The notes: generated from the letters alone by a model not told the origin. 64,000 nt of DNA from Prevotella sp. E9-3 (GCF_022024015.1 NZ_CP091786.1:806001-870000); one strand, 5' to 3'; positions 53,299-63,301 are shown, numbered from the stretch's first letter. Made by a program: numbers and translations.

Positions 53299-56247
53299 TT
53301 ACCAGAAATCTTCATCGAAATCATTGGTATTCTTATTATCAGCAGGAGTAGGCGTTTCTTCCTGAGAATTGTCTTGTTCGTTTTCTTCGTCAGGTTGCTC
53401 AATGACTTCAGGAATCTCCAGCAGTTCTTCGTTGCTGATAGTAAGAGGTGCAAAAGTGCGCTGGTAGAATTCATCATAGTCTTGATAACTATAGCGTGTA
53501 CCAATGAGTGAGAGGTTGTGATCGCTGATGATGATGCAACGGCATTTATGTATCAAGGTCCGCATGGACTCATTGGCATATAGCTTGCGCGCATATTGCA
53601 AAGCCTCGTCATAGTTCAGGAAACCGCTTGTTAGCAGACGTGTGATACCAGGCTGCTGCTCGATATTCAGTTCGAAATTGCGTACCGTGAAGTTTGAAAA
53701 GTTGTATCGTGCCATTTCAAACAGCAATTGATTGCTGTTAACAGAGTCTGGCAGATAGGCCATTACAAAGAGGAATGGCAGGTTGCGATCGGACGAGAGA
53801 GTGTCTGTCGATGTGGAGTCATCAGACATGGTGAGATCTCGGCGAGCCCAAATATTGTCAAGGTCAAATTTTCCTCCATAGAGTGTGCGTCCTTCTTGAA
53901 CACCTTTGATAATCATGCCGGCCAAAGGACTTACCTCACTTTGCGGATACTTCTCAACCACTTGGCGAAGTTCTTCCAGACAACCTTTTGCATCATTCTC
54001 ATTCAATAGTGTCAGACCATTGATAAACAGGAACTTTGGACGGTTTTCACCCAAGGGGAAACGTTCGGCAGAAAGGGCCGCATTGGTCTTTACCTCACCA
54101 TATCGGGCCTGTTTGAAGGCTTCATAGGTGGAAGCATAAAGAGAATCTTCTATATGAACACCGAAGCGGGCATTTTCAGCATAGAAAGGATCACTGAGCA
54201 GTATGGTCCACTCACTTTCAGGATAGTCGGCTTTCAAATGTGTAAGACATTCGCTGGCACGGTCGTGTTCGCCTAATCGGGAGTAGAGTAAATACAAGTG
54301 ATACCAAGCCTCATCGTTCTTTTCGTAGTCGGGGAAAGAATAGGTCAGTCGTACGAGCTGTTTCTCAGAAAGACGAAGTGGCCTGCTTTGACGAGCATTG
54401 TCAAGGGTTGAATTGTCCAGCTTGTCCTTGAAAATAATGCCAGAATTGAACAGGGCTTCTTGAATAATGGCATTGCTGGCTTCTACCTGCTCTTCAGTGA
54501 AAGGAATTTGGGCCAGATAGTACTCGCGTTTGTGCGGATCATTTTGCGCACTGTCATTCTCAAGGGCTTCTCGTTCAGAGGCAATGGAATCATCGATGGC
54601 ATCCAGGGCTGAGAAGAGTGAGTCGGCTATTTCCTGTCCGGCATTGTTCATGTCGATATTAGTATTGGCCAACACGGTGAGGTTCGAACGTTGCCAGTTG
54701 TCTTGATTCTCACGCTTACCCCACTGCTTTTGGAACTGTTGTTTACCCTGATTAACAGCCATCTGATTGTAGAAATACCATTGGCCGTTTCCTTGTTGAG
54801 TGGGATTGGGAGTTTGCTGGGTGGTCTGCTGACGATTTCCTATGGAACCGGCTTTTTCAAGAGCCTTCTCAACCTCTGCTTCACGGGCTTTATCGCGTTC
54901 TTCTTTTTCTTTTTTCTTTAAAGCCTCAATCACACGGTCTATAGCCTCGTTACGGTCTTTTTCAGACATCTTAGCCAAGGCTTGAAGTGAGTCTTGCAAG
55001 TGGATGGCGTCTGTATGAGGAACCAGTTCATCTAGTACTTTTGACCGGCGAGACAGCTCGTTGTAATCAGGACGGTCCTTATCCAACAAACCGATTGCTT
55101 CTCCATAGCAGCGCTGGGCATCATTATAGCGTTCTTTGTCCCAATACAAATCGCCTAATCGTAGTAGCAATACTCCTTTCTCAATACCGCTGCGTGTAGA
55201 TTTCTCGTTTCCGGTTTCGTAGGCGCCGATGGCGTGCATCGTGTCGCATTGAGCAAGGTAGATGTTACCAATAGCATAGTAAATCTGGTCAAGATAGTCT
55301 TTGTTGTTGTCAGAACGGGCCATGCGTCTTAACTTGCTGATTATCTTGCGACTATTACCTTTAGCCATTACTTCGGTTTGGGCAATCCGGGCGTTGAATT
55401 CCAGTTCGTATGGTGGATTCTGACGAATGACGCGCTGAAATGCCTTGTATGATTCTTGGCGATGTCCTAAAGAAGCTTCAAGTTGAGCTGTCAGGAACCA
55501 CATGCGCGCTTTCTGAACTTTACGTTTCTCGTGTTTGATAGCTTTCCTCAGATAGGGGAGGGCACGTTCATAATCACCACTCTTTATATAATAATTGGCA
55601 AAAGTGTAGTCCCAATCGTTCTGGGCCTTATAGTGAATAGAGTCGCGCGCCATATTGCGTACCACATCTTCTGCATCGTAAAGCCAGTCAAGCTCCATAT
55701 AACTGCGTGCCAGCCACGAACGGGCTATTCCGTTGATGGCAGGCTGGGTCTGGTAGAGGCGAGACATGTAAGAGAATGTGGCTGCCGACTCGTCGAAAGC
55801 TCCTTTTTGAAATTGTGACTTACCCATAAGAAGCCAAGCTTTCCAAAGGAATGGGTTATATTCGCGGCGTGAGAGCCACTCCTTGTCTTTAGCAGTCTTA
55901 CGGCGCGTTTTATTCCATTCAGGACGAGTCTTGATGCTATGCTGTTTGATGGCTTTCTCGCTCTTTTCAATGGCACGCTCAAAATTTCCTTTGCCAAGTT
56001 CTCGACTGTTTTTGTTGCCAACGGTATAAAGCGGTAATTGCTCGGTGAAATTGTCCTTGTTGCCTTTCTCCTTCTCTTCCGCTCCGTCTATATAGGCCAA
56101 TGAGCCATTATAATAAGTGTTGTAACGAGCGTTGAACGAGTGCCACCAACGACTTTTTGCTGTATTCTTCTGCGTAGAGCAACCTGCCGTTGTCAAGAGG
56201 ACAAGGGCTAAATATATAATATATAAGGTATAAGAAGCTCTGCGCAT
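53299..56247 (-). CDS. porW: TPR lipoprotein PorW/SprE (T9SS)
   Basis: 982 residues. Lipobox TTAGC (Cys23). Then STQKNTAKSRWWHSFNARYNTYYNG, the conserved start of PorW/SprE, and tandem TPR helices (~60-400, ~590-760). A charged coiled stretch with Glu/Lys repeats (~445-480) precedes a Gln-rich region. PorW/SprE stabilises the T9SS core and is needed for gliding or secretion in relatives. It starts 8 bp after a small Cys protein and precedes porX. The C-terminal end is acidic (~945-982). Confidence 0.9.
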   Translation of the reverse strand: MRRASYTLYIIYLALVLLTTAGCSTQKNTAKSRWWHSFNARYNTYYNGSLAYIDGAEEKEKGNKDNFTEQLPLYTVGNKNSRELGKGNFERAIEKSEKAIKQHSIKTRPEWNKTRRKTAKDKEWLSRREYNPFLWKAWLLMGKSQFQKGAFDESAATFSYMSRLYQTQPAINGIARSWLARSYMELDWLYDAEDVVRNMARDSIHYKAQNDWDYTFANYYIKSGDYERALPYLRKAIKHEKRKVQKARMWFLTAQLEASLGHRQESYKAFQRVIRQNPPYELEFNARIAQTEVMAKGNSRKIISKLRRMARSDNNKDYLDQIYYAIGNIYLAQCDTMHAIGAYETGNEKSTRSGIEKGVLLLRLGDLYWDKERYNDAQRCYGEAIGLLDKDRPDYNELSRRSKVLDELVPHTDAIHLQDSLQALAKMSEKDRNEAIDRVIEALKKKEKEERDKAREAEVEKALEKAGSIGNRQQTTQQTPNPTQQGNGQWYFYNQMAVNQGKQQFQKQWGKRENQDNWQRSNLTVLANTNIDMNNAGQEIADSLFSALDAIDDSIASEREALENDSAQNDPHKREYYLAQIPFTEEQVEASNAIIQEALFNSGIIFKDKLDNSTLDNARQSRPLRLSEKQLVRLTYSFPDYEKNDEAWYHLYLLYSRLGEHDRASECLTHLKADYPESEWTILLSDPFYAENARFGVHIEDSLYASTYEAFKQARYGEVKTNAALSAERFPLGENRPKFLFINGLTLLNENDAKGCLEELRQVVEKYPQSEVSPLAGMIIKGVQEGRTLYGGKFDLDNIWARRDLTMSDDSTSTDTLSSDRNLPFLFVMAYLPDSVNSNQLLFEMARYNFSNFTVRNFELNIEQQPGITRLLTSGFLNYDEALQYARKLYANESMRTLIHKCRCIIISDHNLSLIGTRYSYQDYDEFYQRTFAPLTISNEELLEIPEVIEQPDEENEQDNSQEETPTPADNKNTNDFDEDFW

Positions 56248-56255
56248 ATATGTTT

Positions 56256-56465
56256 TTAAACGCTGGTAGCAACAGGTTTATTGCCTTGTTGCTTCTTTTT
56301 CTCCTCCATCAGACAGGCTATCTTGCACGAACCATCAGTCTTACTGATACAGGTAGAACAATCTTTCCCTTCTACAATAGATTCTTCTTTACTGCCAATA
56401 GAAGAGAGAGCGGCCACCGCACCAAGAGCAACGATGGCTATGATACAAATAAGAGCAAAATTCAT
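56256..56465 (-). CDS. Small membrane protein with CxxC...C...C cluster
   Basis: 69 residues. One N-terminal membrane helix (about 2-20), then a short segment KDCSTCISKTDGSCKIACL with four Cys (~34-50) that could bind a metal or form disulfides, and a basic tail. Its ATG overlaps the aroA stop (ATGA) and it ends 8 bp before porW, so it is translated as part of that operon. Not assigned to a named family. Confidence 0.78.
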   Translation of the reverse strand: MNFALICIIAIVALGAVAALSSIGSKEESIVEGKDCSTCISKTDGSCKIACLMEEKKKQQGNKPVATSV

Positions 56466-57715
56466 GATTTACTAATAGTGAATCCCACTTGTTCTAAGTC
56501 ATCCCAGAAACGGGGATACGACTTCGTAACCACATGTGGGTTGTTAATAATGATGGGTTGCTGAAAAACAATAGGACTAAATGCAAGTGCCATTCGATGG
56601 TCTTCATAAGTGTCGATGGCAGGCAGAACTTCGGCTTGACAACGTTCTCCATCCCATAGTAGTTCACAATCATTGATGTCATGGAGTATGAAGCCAAGTT
56701 TGCGCATTTCTGTCTTTAAGGCCTTGATGCGGTCGGTCTCTTTAATCTTGAGTGTTTGCAGACCTGTGAAATGGAAAGGAATATCCATCATACAGCAAGT
56801 CACCACAAAAGTTTGTGTCAAGTCTGGAGAATTGATGAAGTCGTATTCTAATCGAGATACATGATGCCCGTTTTTACGTAAGGTAACGGTTGTTGGCACG
56901 CCAGGCTCTTTCGATGAAAAAATTGTTTTGATGCCTAATAAACTGAAAATGTAGCGTACTGATGAGTCACCTTGTTTTGAACCATCCATCAGGCCTTCTA
57001 AACGAATTTCAGCATCACGCTGAGAAGACAACGCTACCATCTCGTACCAATAGGAAGCAGCACTCCAGTCGTTTTCAATGAAGTAAGGACGGGAACAATA
57101 TGGCTTTGGGCGTACGGTGATGGTGTCCACAGAAGTCCATTCTGCGTCTGCTCCGAATTCGCGTAAAGTCCATAGCGTCAAATCTATATAAGGACGTGAA
57201 ATAATCTCGCCAGTGAGTCGAATCTCCAAACCGTTTCGCAACATCGGACCAATTAATAGCAAGGCAGAAATATACTGCGAACTCACATTTCCTGCTATCT
57301 CTAAACGACCTCCATCCAACTTTTGACCTTTGATACGAAGAGGTGGGAAACCTTCTTCTCCAGCATAGCTAATGTCAGCGCCAAGCATACGGAGCGCATC
57401 AACAAGAATTTTAATTGGGCGGTGCTTCATGCGCTCAGATCCTGTGAGCAGATGTTCACCATTCTCTGTTGATGCAAGGAAGGCTGTCATGAAACGCATT
57501 GCGGTACCTGCTGCTTTGATGTCAATAGTCTCTGGCATCTTGCGCAGGGCTTCTACTATAACTTCAGTATCGTCGCAGTCACTTAAATTCTGTGGGAGTT
57601 CCTTGCCACCGAGTAGGGCGCAAATGATAAGGGCACGGTTGGAAATACTCTTTGATGCAGGTAATTTCACTGTTGCATTGAGATTCTCAGGGGCATGAAG
57701 TTCGTATTGGGTCAT
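56462..57715 (-). CDS. aroA: 3-phosphoshikimate 1-carboxyvinyltransferase (EPSP synthase)
   Basis: Sixth step of the shikimate pathway. 417 residues from the ATG at 57715 (MTQYELHAP); a TTG two codons upstream is less likely. LPASKSISNRALI (~18-30) binds substrate; the later segments AAGTAMRFMTAF (~71-82) and KETDRIKAL (~328-336), with EDHRMALAF near 365, are typical. It leads an operon with the Cys protein, porW and porX. Overlap ATGA with the next gene. Confidence 0.95.
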   Translation of the reverse strand: MTQYELHAPENLNATVKLPASKSISNRALIICALLGGKELPQNLSDCDDTEVIVEALRKMPETIDIKAAGTAMRFMTAFLASTENGEHLLTGSERMKHRPIKILVDALRMLGADISYAGEEGFPPLRIKGQKLDGGRLEIAGNVSSQYISALLLIGPMLRNGLEIRLTGEIISRPYIDLTLWTLREFGADAEWTSVDTITVRPKPYCSRPYFIENDWSAASYWYEMVALSSQRDAEIRLEGLMDGSKQGDSSVRYIFSLLGIKTIFSSKEPGVPTTVTLRKNGHHVSRLEYDFINSPDLTQTFVVTCCMMDIPFHFTGLQTLKIKETDRIKALKTEMRKLGFILHDINDCELLWDGERCQAEVLPAIDTYEDHRMALAFSPIVFQQPIIINNPHVVTKSYPRFWDDLEQVGFTISKS

Positions 57716-57745
57716 ATACAATTATATGCAAAAAAATTAATTGTA

Positions 57746-57753
57746 CAAATGTA
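57746..57753 (-). promoter_or_regulatory. -7 box for aroA-porW-porX
   Basis: Minus-strand TACATTTG, 31 bp upstream of the aroA ATG. Confidence 0.6.
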
Positions 57754-57818
57754 CGAAGAAATATTTGACTTGCCAAATAATAAATATTAAATTGTTATAT
57801 GGTTTCCAAAGAAAATAC

Positions 57819-57826
57819 TATCTTTG
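57819..57826 (+). promoter_or_regulatory. -7 box for the aldo/keto reductase
   Basis: TATCTTTG, 22 bp before ATG 57848; it rules out the in-frame TTG at 57824. Confidence 0.6.
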
Positions 57827-57847
57827 CAAAAACAATCTAAAAACATC

Positions 57848-58819
57848 ATGATGAATAATTATGTAGCAAGTCCCCAGCGTTATGAGGCAGGCATGAACTA
57901 TGAGCGTTGTGGACGTAGTGGTGTACTTTTGCCAAAAGTGAGCCTTGGCTTTTGGCATAACTTTGGCGGAGTAGATTCTTATGAGCGTTCACGTGAGATT
58001 ACTCACTATGCTTTTGATCATGGAATTACTCATTTTGATCTGGCGAATAATTACGGACCTCCTTATGGTTCTGCAGAACAGACAATGGGCCGATTGATGG
58101 ACGATGACTTCCGACCCTATCGTGATGAACTGTTCATTGCTACGAAGGCAGGTTATGATATGTGGCCTGGACCTTATGGTAACTGGGGATCGCGAAAGTA
58201 TCTGATGGCTTCACTCGACCAGTCGTTAAAACGTATGCATCTCGACTATGTTGATTTGTTTTACTCTCACCGCTATGATCCTGAAACTCCATTAGAGGAA
58301 ACTCTTCAGGCATTGGTTGATGTGGTGCGTTCAGGAAAGGCTCTTTACGTAGGAATTTCGCGTTGGCCTTTGGAAGCTACGCGCATTGCATTCAAGTATC
58401 TGAAAGAACGTGATGTACCTTGTTTGATTTATCAGGGACGCTTGAATATGCTTGATCGAGAGCCACAAGAATCAGGAATACTTGATTTGTGTAGGGAGAA
58501 CGGTGTCGGATTCATTTCGTTCTCTCCATTGGCCCAAGGATTGCTTACCGACCGTTATCTTAATGGTATTCCAGATGATTCACGCATGTCAAAGGGTAAG
58601 TTCTTGAAAGAAAGTATGCTGACCGATGAACTACTCGAGAAACTTCGTCGTTATAATGCACAGGCTCAGCAGCGTGGTGAAACTTTAGCCGAGATGGCAT
58701 TGGCATGGATTCTTCAGCAAAAGGGGGTAACATCAGTGCTGGTTGGGGCAAGTTCTACATCTCAGCTTGAGAAGAACCTTAAATGTGTTTCGGCACCACC
58801 TTTTGATATTCAACTTTAG
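57848..58819 (+). CDS. Aldo/keto reductase, YghZ-like
   Basis: NADPH-dependent reductase, TIM barrel, 323 residues from the ATG at 57848 (a second ATG follows directly). FDLANNYGPPYGSAEQTMG (~61-79) supplies catalytic Asp and Tyr, TKAGYDMWPGPYG the Lys, and DLFYSHRYDPETP the His. The C-terminal VLVGASSTSQLEKNL contacts the cofactor phosphate. Close to E. coli YghZ (L-glyceraldehyde 3-phosphate reductase, methylglyoxal detoxification); substrate here is unproven. Monocistronic. Confidence 0.88.
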   Translation: MMNNYVASPQRYEAGMNYERCGRSGVLLPKVSLGFWHNFGGVDSYERSREITHYAFDHGITHFDLANNYGPPYGSAEQTMGRLMDDDFRPYRDELFIATKAGYDMWPGPYGNWGSRKYLMASLDQSLKRMHLDYVDLFYSHRYDPETPLEETLQALVDVVRSGKALYVGISRWPLEATRIAFKYLKERDVPCLIYQGRLNMLDREPQESGILDLCRENGVGFISFSPLAQGLLTDRYLNGIPDDSRMSKGKFLKESMLTDELLEKLRRYNAQAQQRGETLAEMALAWILQQKGVTSVLVGASSTSQLEKNLKCVSAPPFDIQL

Positions 58820-58822
58820 TGC

Positions 58823-58864
58823 TAAACGAATAAGAGCGGCCTCCTGACCGCTCTTATTCGTTTA
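58823..58864. terminator. Bidirectional terminator between convergent genes
   Basis: TAAACGAATAAGAGCGG pairs perfectly with CCGCTCTTATTCGTTTA around an 8-nt loop. Confidence 0.9.
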
Positions 58865-58905
58865 CTTTATTTGTTTTTTCTATTACTTTATCCGTTCTTT
58901 CCCTC

Positions 58906-59748
58906 TTACTTAATCTTCGAGGTGATAGGATTCTTCACACCTTTATAGCTCTTTAAGAACACTTTTGCTGAACCGAATGAAAGGAAAAGATCAAGGCGTA
59001 CAGGAATGTGGTTGGCGTCATCAGTGACATAGAAACGGATGAGCTCATTGTTTTTGCCATCATCGTGCTCTATGAATGAGAATACCAGACATCTGAATTT
59101 TTCTTTTGTACCATCAATTTTGTAAGTTTCCTTACCTTGAAACTTTAACCATGAATTGGAAAGCCGCTTGGCATCGGTGATGGGCATTGGTATAACATCA
59201 CCAACTTTCATGTTTGAAGCGTCGAAATTTCGAGCACGCAAAAAGATGCTCATCATGTCATAGACACAGTCTTTATATTCTTTCTCTTTCCAATGAACTG
59301 CACCGTCTGCATCTACACGGTGCATCTTAACGTGGCAATTGTTGTATGGATAGGAATACCACAATTCGTCAATGTAATAACGCTTGCCTTCGAGCGAGCC
59401 CTTGCGATGATAAAGTGGGTTCAAATCTTTGTCGCAATAGCTAAGTAATGTATCGCGCATTACGAATACTCCGTCAAGTTTGTCATTTCCTCGTGTGATG
59501 AGGCTGGTACGATAGGCTTCTTGTCCCTTATAGACAGATTTTACTGTTGACATTGAGGCTGACCCTACTTTCAGCCATACGAACTTCCAGTTGAAATAAA
59601 GGTCATAGGCAAGAAATTCACCACCTTGGAATGCGTTGTTCTCAATCCCGCATTGGGCTTGTGAATTTGTTGGATTAATGACTAATGCGCAGATTGCCAA
59701 TGCGATACTGAGAAACCATTTATTCATTTTTGAAATAGTCTTTTTCAT
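58906..59748 (-). CDS. DUF3108 secreted protein
   Basis: 280 residues with a signal peptide (about 1-32, ending SQAQ). The start KMNKWF at codon 8 is an alternative. The body matches DUF3108: FLAYDLYFNWKFVWLKVGSASM (the YxxxxNWxFxxxxVGxA pattern), DMMSIFLRARNFD and FIEHDDGKNN. Probably periplasmic or outer-membrane associated; biochemical role unknown. Lies 102 bp after the Ig-like lipoprotein on the same strand. Confidence 0.83.
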   Translation of the reverse strand: MKKTISKMNKWFLSIALAICALVINPTNSQAQCGIENNAFQGGEFLAYDLYFNWKFVWLKVGSASMSTVKSVYKGQEAYRTSLITRGNDKLDGVFVMRDTLLSYCDKDLNPLYHRKGSLEGKRYYIDELWYSYPYNNCHVKMHRVDADGAVHWKEKEYKDCVYDMMSIFLRARNFDASNMKVGDVIPMPITDAKRLSNSWLKFQGKETYKIDGTKEKFRCLVFSFIEHDDGKNNELIRFYVTDDANHIPVRLDLFLSFGSAKVFLKSYKGVKNPITSKIK

Positions 59749-59850
59749 AAGCGTAAAAACTTTGTTAATATTTTGGGTTTTCTCTTTTGACGGAACTTAT
59801 CCCAAAATGTTTAATCATCTGCTTTTTTTTATTGCCTGATACCAGAATTC

Positions 59851-61776
59851 TTAGTCCTTCGGAACATAAGGAATGCCCTTAGATGCTGCTCGTTGGGCAT
59901 TGCGGTCACGAAGTTGTTTTTCCTGATCGGGCTTTTGTTTGGTGATTGCCACAGGCTTCTGACGGAACAGTGGACGGCTGTTTAGTGCCCAATTGCGGGT
60001 AACATCCCATTTTGCCTTGCATTCAACCTCTTCGTGGAAATAATATACCGGTTCAGGTTGGCGGTCAGCATCGTAGTCGCCAGTATCCCAGATTCCATTC
60101 TTGTTCCAGTCGATAATAGCACGTAAATAATACTTCTTTGGAGTTACGTAATAGAATTCGGCTGTTCCATCCTGAACAGTGGTTTCTCGTACAACCTTGT
60201 CGCCGTTGTCCATCATCTGTATAATGACGTTGCCACTATCGGGCATGTTGGTGATATTCACCATCAATGTACTAAACTCGTCTTCAGAACGCACTTTAAT
60301 ACCCTGTTTGATAGGCTTGTTAACTTCGCCAAAGATGGTCTGGAAGGATGCCGAGTCTATTTCCAAACTATATTCTATGTCTGGGCGCCATTCTGCCTTG
60401 ACCACATAAAGGCGTGGATTGATCTGTTCAAAAAGCAATGGTGCGTTGTACCATAGAGAGTCTATCATTGAATAGAGGTGTACACCCTCGGCATGACAAG
60501 AGTCGAGCGGAACAGGCATTTCAATAAATACGTTCTGGTTTGGATTCAGTTGTCCGTTGGTACTCAGTTTTGGACGCAGGAACTCAATGGGCATGATACT
60601 ATCGTAAGGCTCATTGCGTTTTTTCTTCTTTTCCTGTTCTTTCTGCCACTTTTCAAATTCCTTTTGCTTTTCTTTCAGTCGCTTTGCATAAGGAATCTTA
60701 GCCAAGGCCTCGATTGTGTCAACCTTCTCTACTAACAATCCCGTACTGTCGGTCATCATATAGGTGGCCTCCATTCGCAGGGTGTCCTGATTAACAAGTG
60801 CAGTGTCACGCAGCCAATAATAGATGGTGTCGAGTTTGGTGGAAGGTTCCACAAAGAAGGCATTGTCAGCTTCAAAGTTCAGTCCGCGAAGACGGGGGAG
60901 TGAATCACTTCCGTAGCTGAAGAAAAAGCCGAGTTTTTCAGGCTCCTTGCGTTCGGTCTTTACCAGATAGCGATCAGTTTGAGGAACTTGGAAAGAAAGC
61001 AGTGTCACTTCATCGGGCAGAAAGTGGGTGTATTCCACGCGGTTGATGCGACTGATGCGCAATGAGTCCATCCAAATAGTGTCTTGACGAGTATCGAGTT
61101 TGGATGAAGGAGTTACAACTTCGTGAGAGAAGGCTATATCCTCGCTCTTCTGACCATAAACGAAGTCTCCGTCAGCGTCTTTTAATGCAAACACACGGTA
61201 GTTGCCGGGCGCTACGCCTTTAATAGTGAAACGACCGCTTCCGTTTGTGCGCGATACACGCATCATGGGCAACTTATGGAATGTTGTGTCAACACAGGTG
61301 CTGTCCAGATACAGACCGACAAGCATTCCCTTGATGGGTTCTAAGTTCTCGGCGTTTAGCACATATCCGCTCACTTGTAGCGTATCAATTTGTTTGCCTG
61401 TAGAGAATGTGAAAGCATAATTACCCATGGGGTTTCCTTCATTGTTGTCGCTGATGGCATCGCTGAAGTCGATGGTATAAGTAGTATTGGCCTTCAGACT
61501 GTCCTGTAGGTCAATGACAATTCGCTTGCCAGTAGCTTTTATCTCTGGCATTTCAAGTTGCGGCGGTGATACAATAACCTTATTCTGCGCATCCTCTATC
61601 TTTATATACTCGTTGAAGTTGATGGTTATGCGGCGTGAAGTAACATCGGTACCTCTATCGGAAGGAGAGGAACCAACCACTCGTGGTGGAGTGTCATCGA
61701 ACCATCCACCGTCGGGAGTACCCATACGAGCACAGGAAGTGAGGCAGATAAGAAGAAAAAGGTATAGCTTTTTCAT
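59851..61776 (-). CDS. Ig-like (Big_5) domain lipoprotein
   Basis: 641 residues. Lipobox LTSC (Cys15). A Big_5 Ig-like domain (~30-130: DTPPRVVGSSPSDRGTDV ... NYAFTFSTG), a carboxypeptidase-regulatory-like beta domain (~135-215: VSGYVLNAENLEPIKGMLVGLY), a middle region with a Lys/Glu-rich coil (~385-405), and a C-terminal beta domain. The last ~40 residues are basic. It overlaps the upstream GH3-type gene by 4 bp (ATGA), so they are translationally coupled. Function unknown. Confidence 0.83.
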   Translation of the reverse strand: MKKLYLFLLICLTSCARMGTPDGGWFDDTPPRVVGSSPSDRGTDVTSRRITINFNEYIKIEDAQNKVIVSPPQLEMPEIKATGKRIVIDLQDSLKANTTYTIDFSDAISDNNEGNPMGNYAFTFSTGKQIDTLQVSGYVLNAENLEPIKGMLVGLYLDSTCVDTTFHKLPMMRVSRTNGSGRFTIKGVAPGNYRVFALKDADGDFVYGQKSEDIAFSHEVVTPSSKLDTRQDTIWMDSLRISRINRVEYTHFLPDEVTLLSFQVPQTDRYLVKTERKEPEKLGFFFSYGSDSLPRLRGLNFEADNAFFVEPSTKLDTIYYWLRDTALVNQDTLRMEATYMMTDSTGLLVEKVDTIEALAKIPYAKRLKEKQKEFEKWQKEQEKKKKRNEPYDSIMPIEFLRPKLSTNGQLNPNQNVFIEMPVPLDSCHAEGVHLYSMIDSLWYNAPLLFEQINPRLYVVKAEWRPDIEYSLEIDSASFQTIFGEVNKPIKQGIKVRSEDEFSTLMVNITNMPDSGNVIIQMMDNGDKVVRETTVQDGTAEFYYVTPKKYYLRAIIDWNKNGIWDTGDYDADRQPEPVYYFHEEVECKAKWDVTRNWALNSRPLFRQKPVAITKQKPDQEKQLRDRNAQRAASKGIPYVPKD

Positions 61777-63266
61777 TGGTTCATTGTAATCAGTTGTTCA
61801 ATAATTTTCCTTTCGTTGCTCAATCGGGGCACTTTGTGTTGTCCGCCCAGTTTGCCGTTGGCCTTCAACCAGTCGTTGAACAAGTTAGGGCGTGCCTCGA
61901 TGATCTGAAGAGGTTGCAGCGTGATGTCCTTGTAGCGCTTGGCTTCATAGTCGCTGTTTACTTCCTGCAGTTTGCGATCGAGAATAGCGGCAAATTCATT
62001 AAGGTCGGTAGGACGCTTGGCAAACTCAATCACCCATTGGTGGCTGCACTTTGCATTGGCATCCATGAACACAGGAGCAGCGGTGTATTCACTTACCACA
62101 GCACCTGTTTTCTGACAAGCGTATGCCAATCCTTGTTCAGCATTGTCAACAATCAGCTCTTCTCCAAATGCATTGATAAAGCTCTTCGTGCGGCCGGAAA
62201 TCACAAATTTGTAAGGATTGGTAGAGGTGAAACGAATAGTGTCACCAATCATGTATCGCCATAGTCCGCATGATGTTGAGATAATCATGGCGTAGTTCTT
62301 ACCCGTTTCTACGCCCCAGAGAGGAACGATCCGGTCGGTTCCCATTTCCTGGAACTCATAGAACACGTCATAGTCAAGCATCAGCAGCATTGATTTGTCT
62401 GCAGGATCGTCCTGAATACCGAAGAAGCCCTCACTGGCGTTATATGTCTCCATATAGTGCATCTTCGGACTGGTGATGAGCTTTTCATATTGCTCACGAT
62501 AAGGCGTGAAGGCAACACCGCCGTGGAAGAACACCTCAATATTGGGCCATACGTCTTCCAAGTGTTCCTTGCCACTAATCTCCATCACACGATTGAGAAC
62601 AGAAAGCATCCATGAAGGAACGCCACTTAAATTGGTCACGTTCTTCGTCATGGCTTCACGGGCTATGCGGTCGCGTTTTACTTCAAAATCAGAGAGCAGC
62701 GCAGTCTGTTTTGAAGGCACACGGATTAAGTTGACAATTGGATTGATATTCTCAATGAGGATCGCACTGAGGTCTCCTACCAACGAGCCCGGCAGGTTGT
62801 AGTTGGGCGCATGGCTGCCTCCCAGAATTAATCCGCGTCCGTCAAACATACGACTTTTCGGATTGTTACGCAGATAGAGGGCCACCACATCAGCACCTCC
62901 TTTATAGTGCAAGTGCTGGAGACCATCAGGCGATACCGGGATGAATTTTGATTTGTCGTTGGTGGTTCCACTTGACTTTGCAAACCATTTTACACGGCCT
63001 GGCCATAGCACGTCTTCTTCACCATGGCGCATGCGGTCAATATCAGTCTTAACCTCTTCGTAAGTGTTAATGGGGGTGTTGCGAACAAAGTCGTCATAGC
63101 CTTTGGCAGCGCCAAAAAGATGGTTGCGACCATATTCTGTATCTTTTGCCTTTTCCAGCAGATGGCTGAGCACCTCACGTTGAAGGGCCTCGCCTTCAGT
63201 CTGATGGCGCTCCAATTCTCGCCAGCGTTGTTGGAAAAACAATCTTGCAATGCTTGTAAGGCTCAT
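61773..63266 (-). CDS. GH3 auxin-responsive promoter-family adenylating enzyme
   Basis: 497 residues from the ATG at 63266 (MSLTSIARLFF); the earlier in-frame start would cross the promoter box. Member of the GH3 acyl-acid-amido synthetase family of the ANL superfamily, known in plants for conjugating amino acids to hormones. The nucleotide loop SSGTTNDKSKFIPVS (~89-103), the YNASEGFFGIQ motif (~291-301) and GRTKSFINAFGEEL (~360-373) are intact. Bacterial members are poorly characterised. Coupled to an Ig-like lipoprotein. Confidence 0.88.
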   Translation of the reverse strand: MSLTSIARLFFQQRWRELERHQTEGEALQREVLSHLLEKAKDTEYGRNHLFGAAKGYDDFVRNTPINTYEEVKTDIDRMRHGEEDVLWPGRVKWFAKSSGTTNDKSKFIPVSPDGLQHLHYKGGADVVALYLRNNPKSRMFDGRGLILGGSHAPNYNLPGSLVGDLSAILIENINPIVNLIRVPSKQTALLSDFEVKRDRIAREAMTKNVTNLSGVPSWMLSVLNRVMEISGKEHLEDVWPNIEVFFHGGVAFTPYREQYEKLITSPKMHYMETYNASEGFFGIQDDPADKSMLLMLDYDVFYEFQEMGTDRIVPLWGVETGKNYAMIISTSCGLWRYMIGDTIRFTSTNPYKFVISGRTKSFINAFGEELIVDNAEQGLAYACQKTGAVVSEYTAAPVFMDANAKCSHQWVIEFAKRPTDLNEFAAILDRKLQEVNSDYEAKRYKDITLQPLQIIEARPNLFNDWLKANGKLGGQHKVPRLSNERKIIEQLITMNQ

Positions 63267-63293
63267 CGATTTATATTTTAGTAAAATTGATTG

Positions 63294-63301
63294 CAAAATT
63301 A
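63294..63301 (-). promoter_or_regulatory. -7 box for the GH3-type operon
   Basis: Minus-strand TAATTTTG, 28 bp upstream of the ATG at 63266. Confidence 0.6.
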
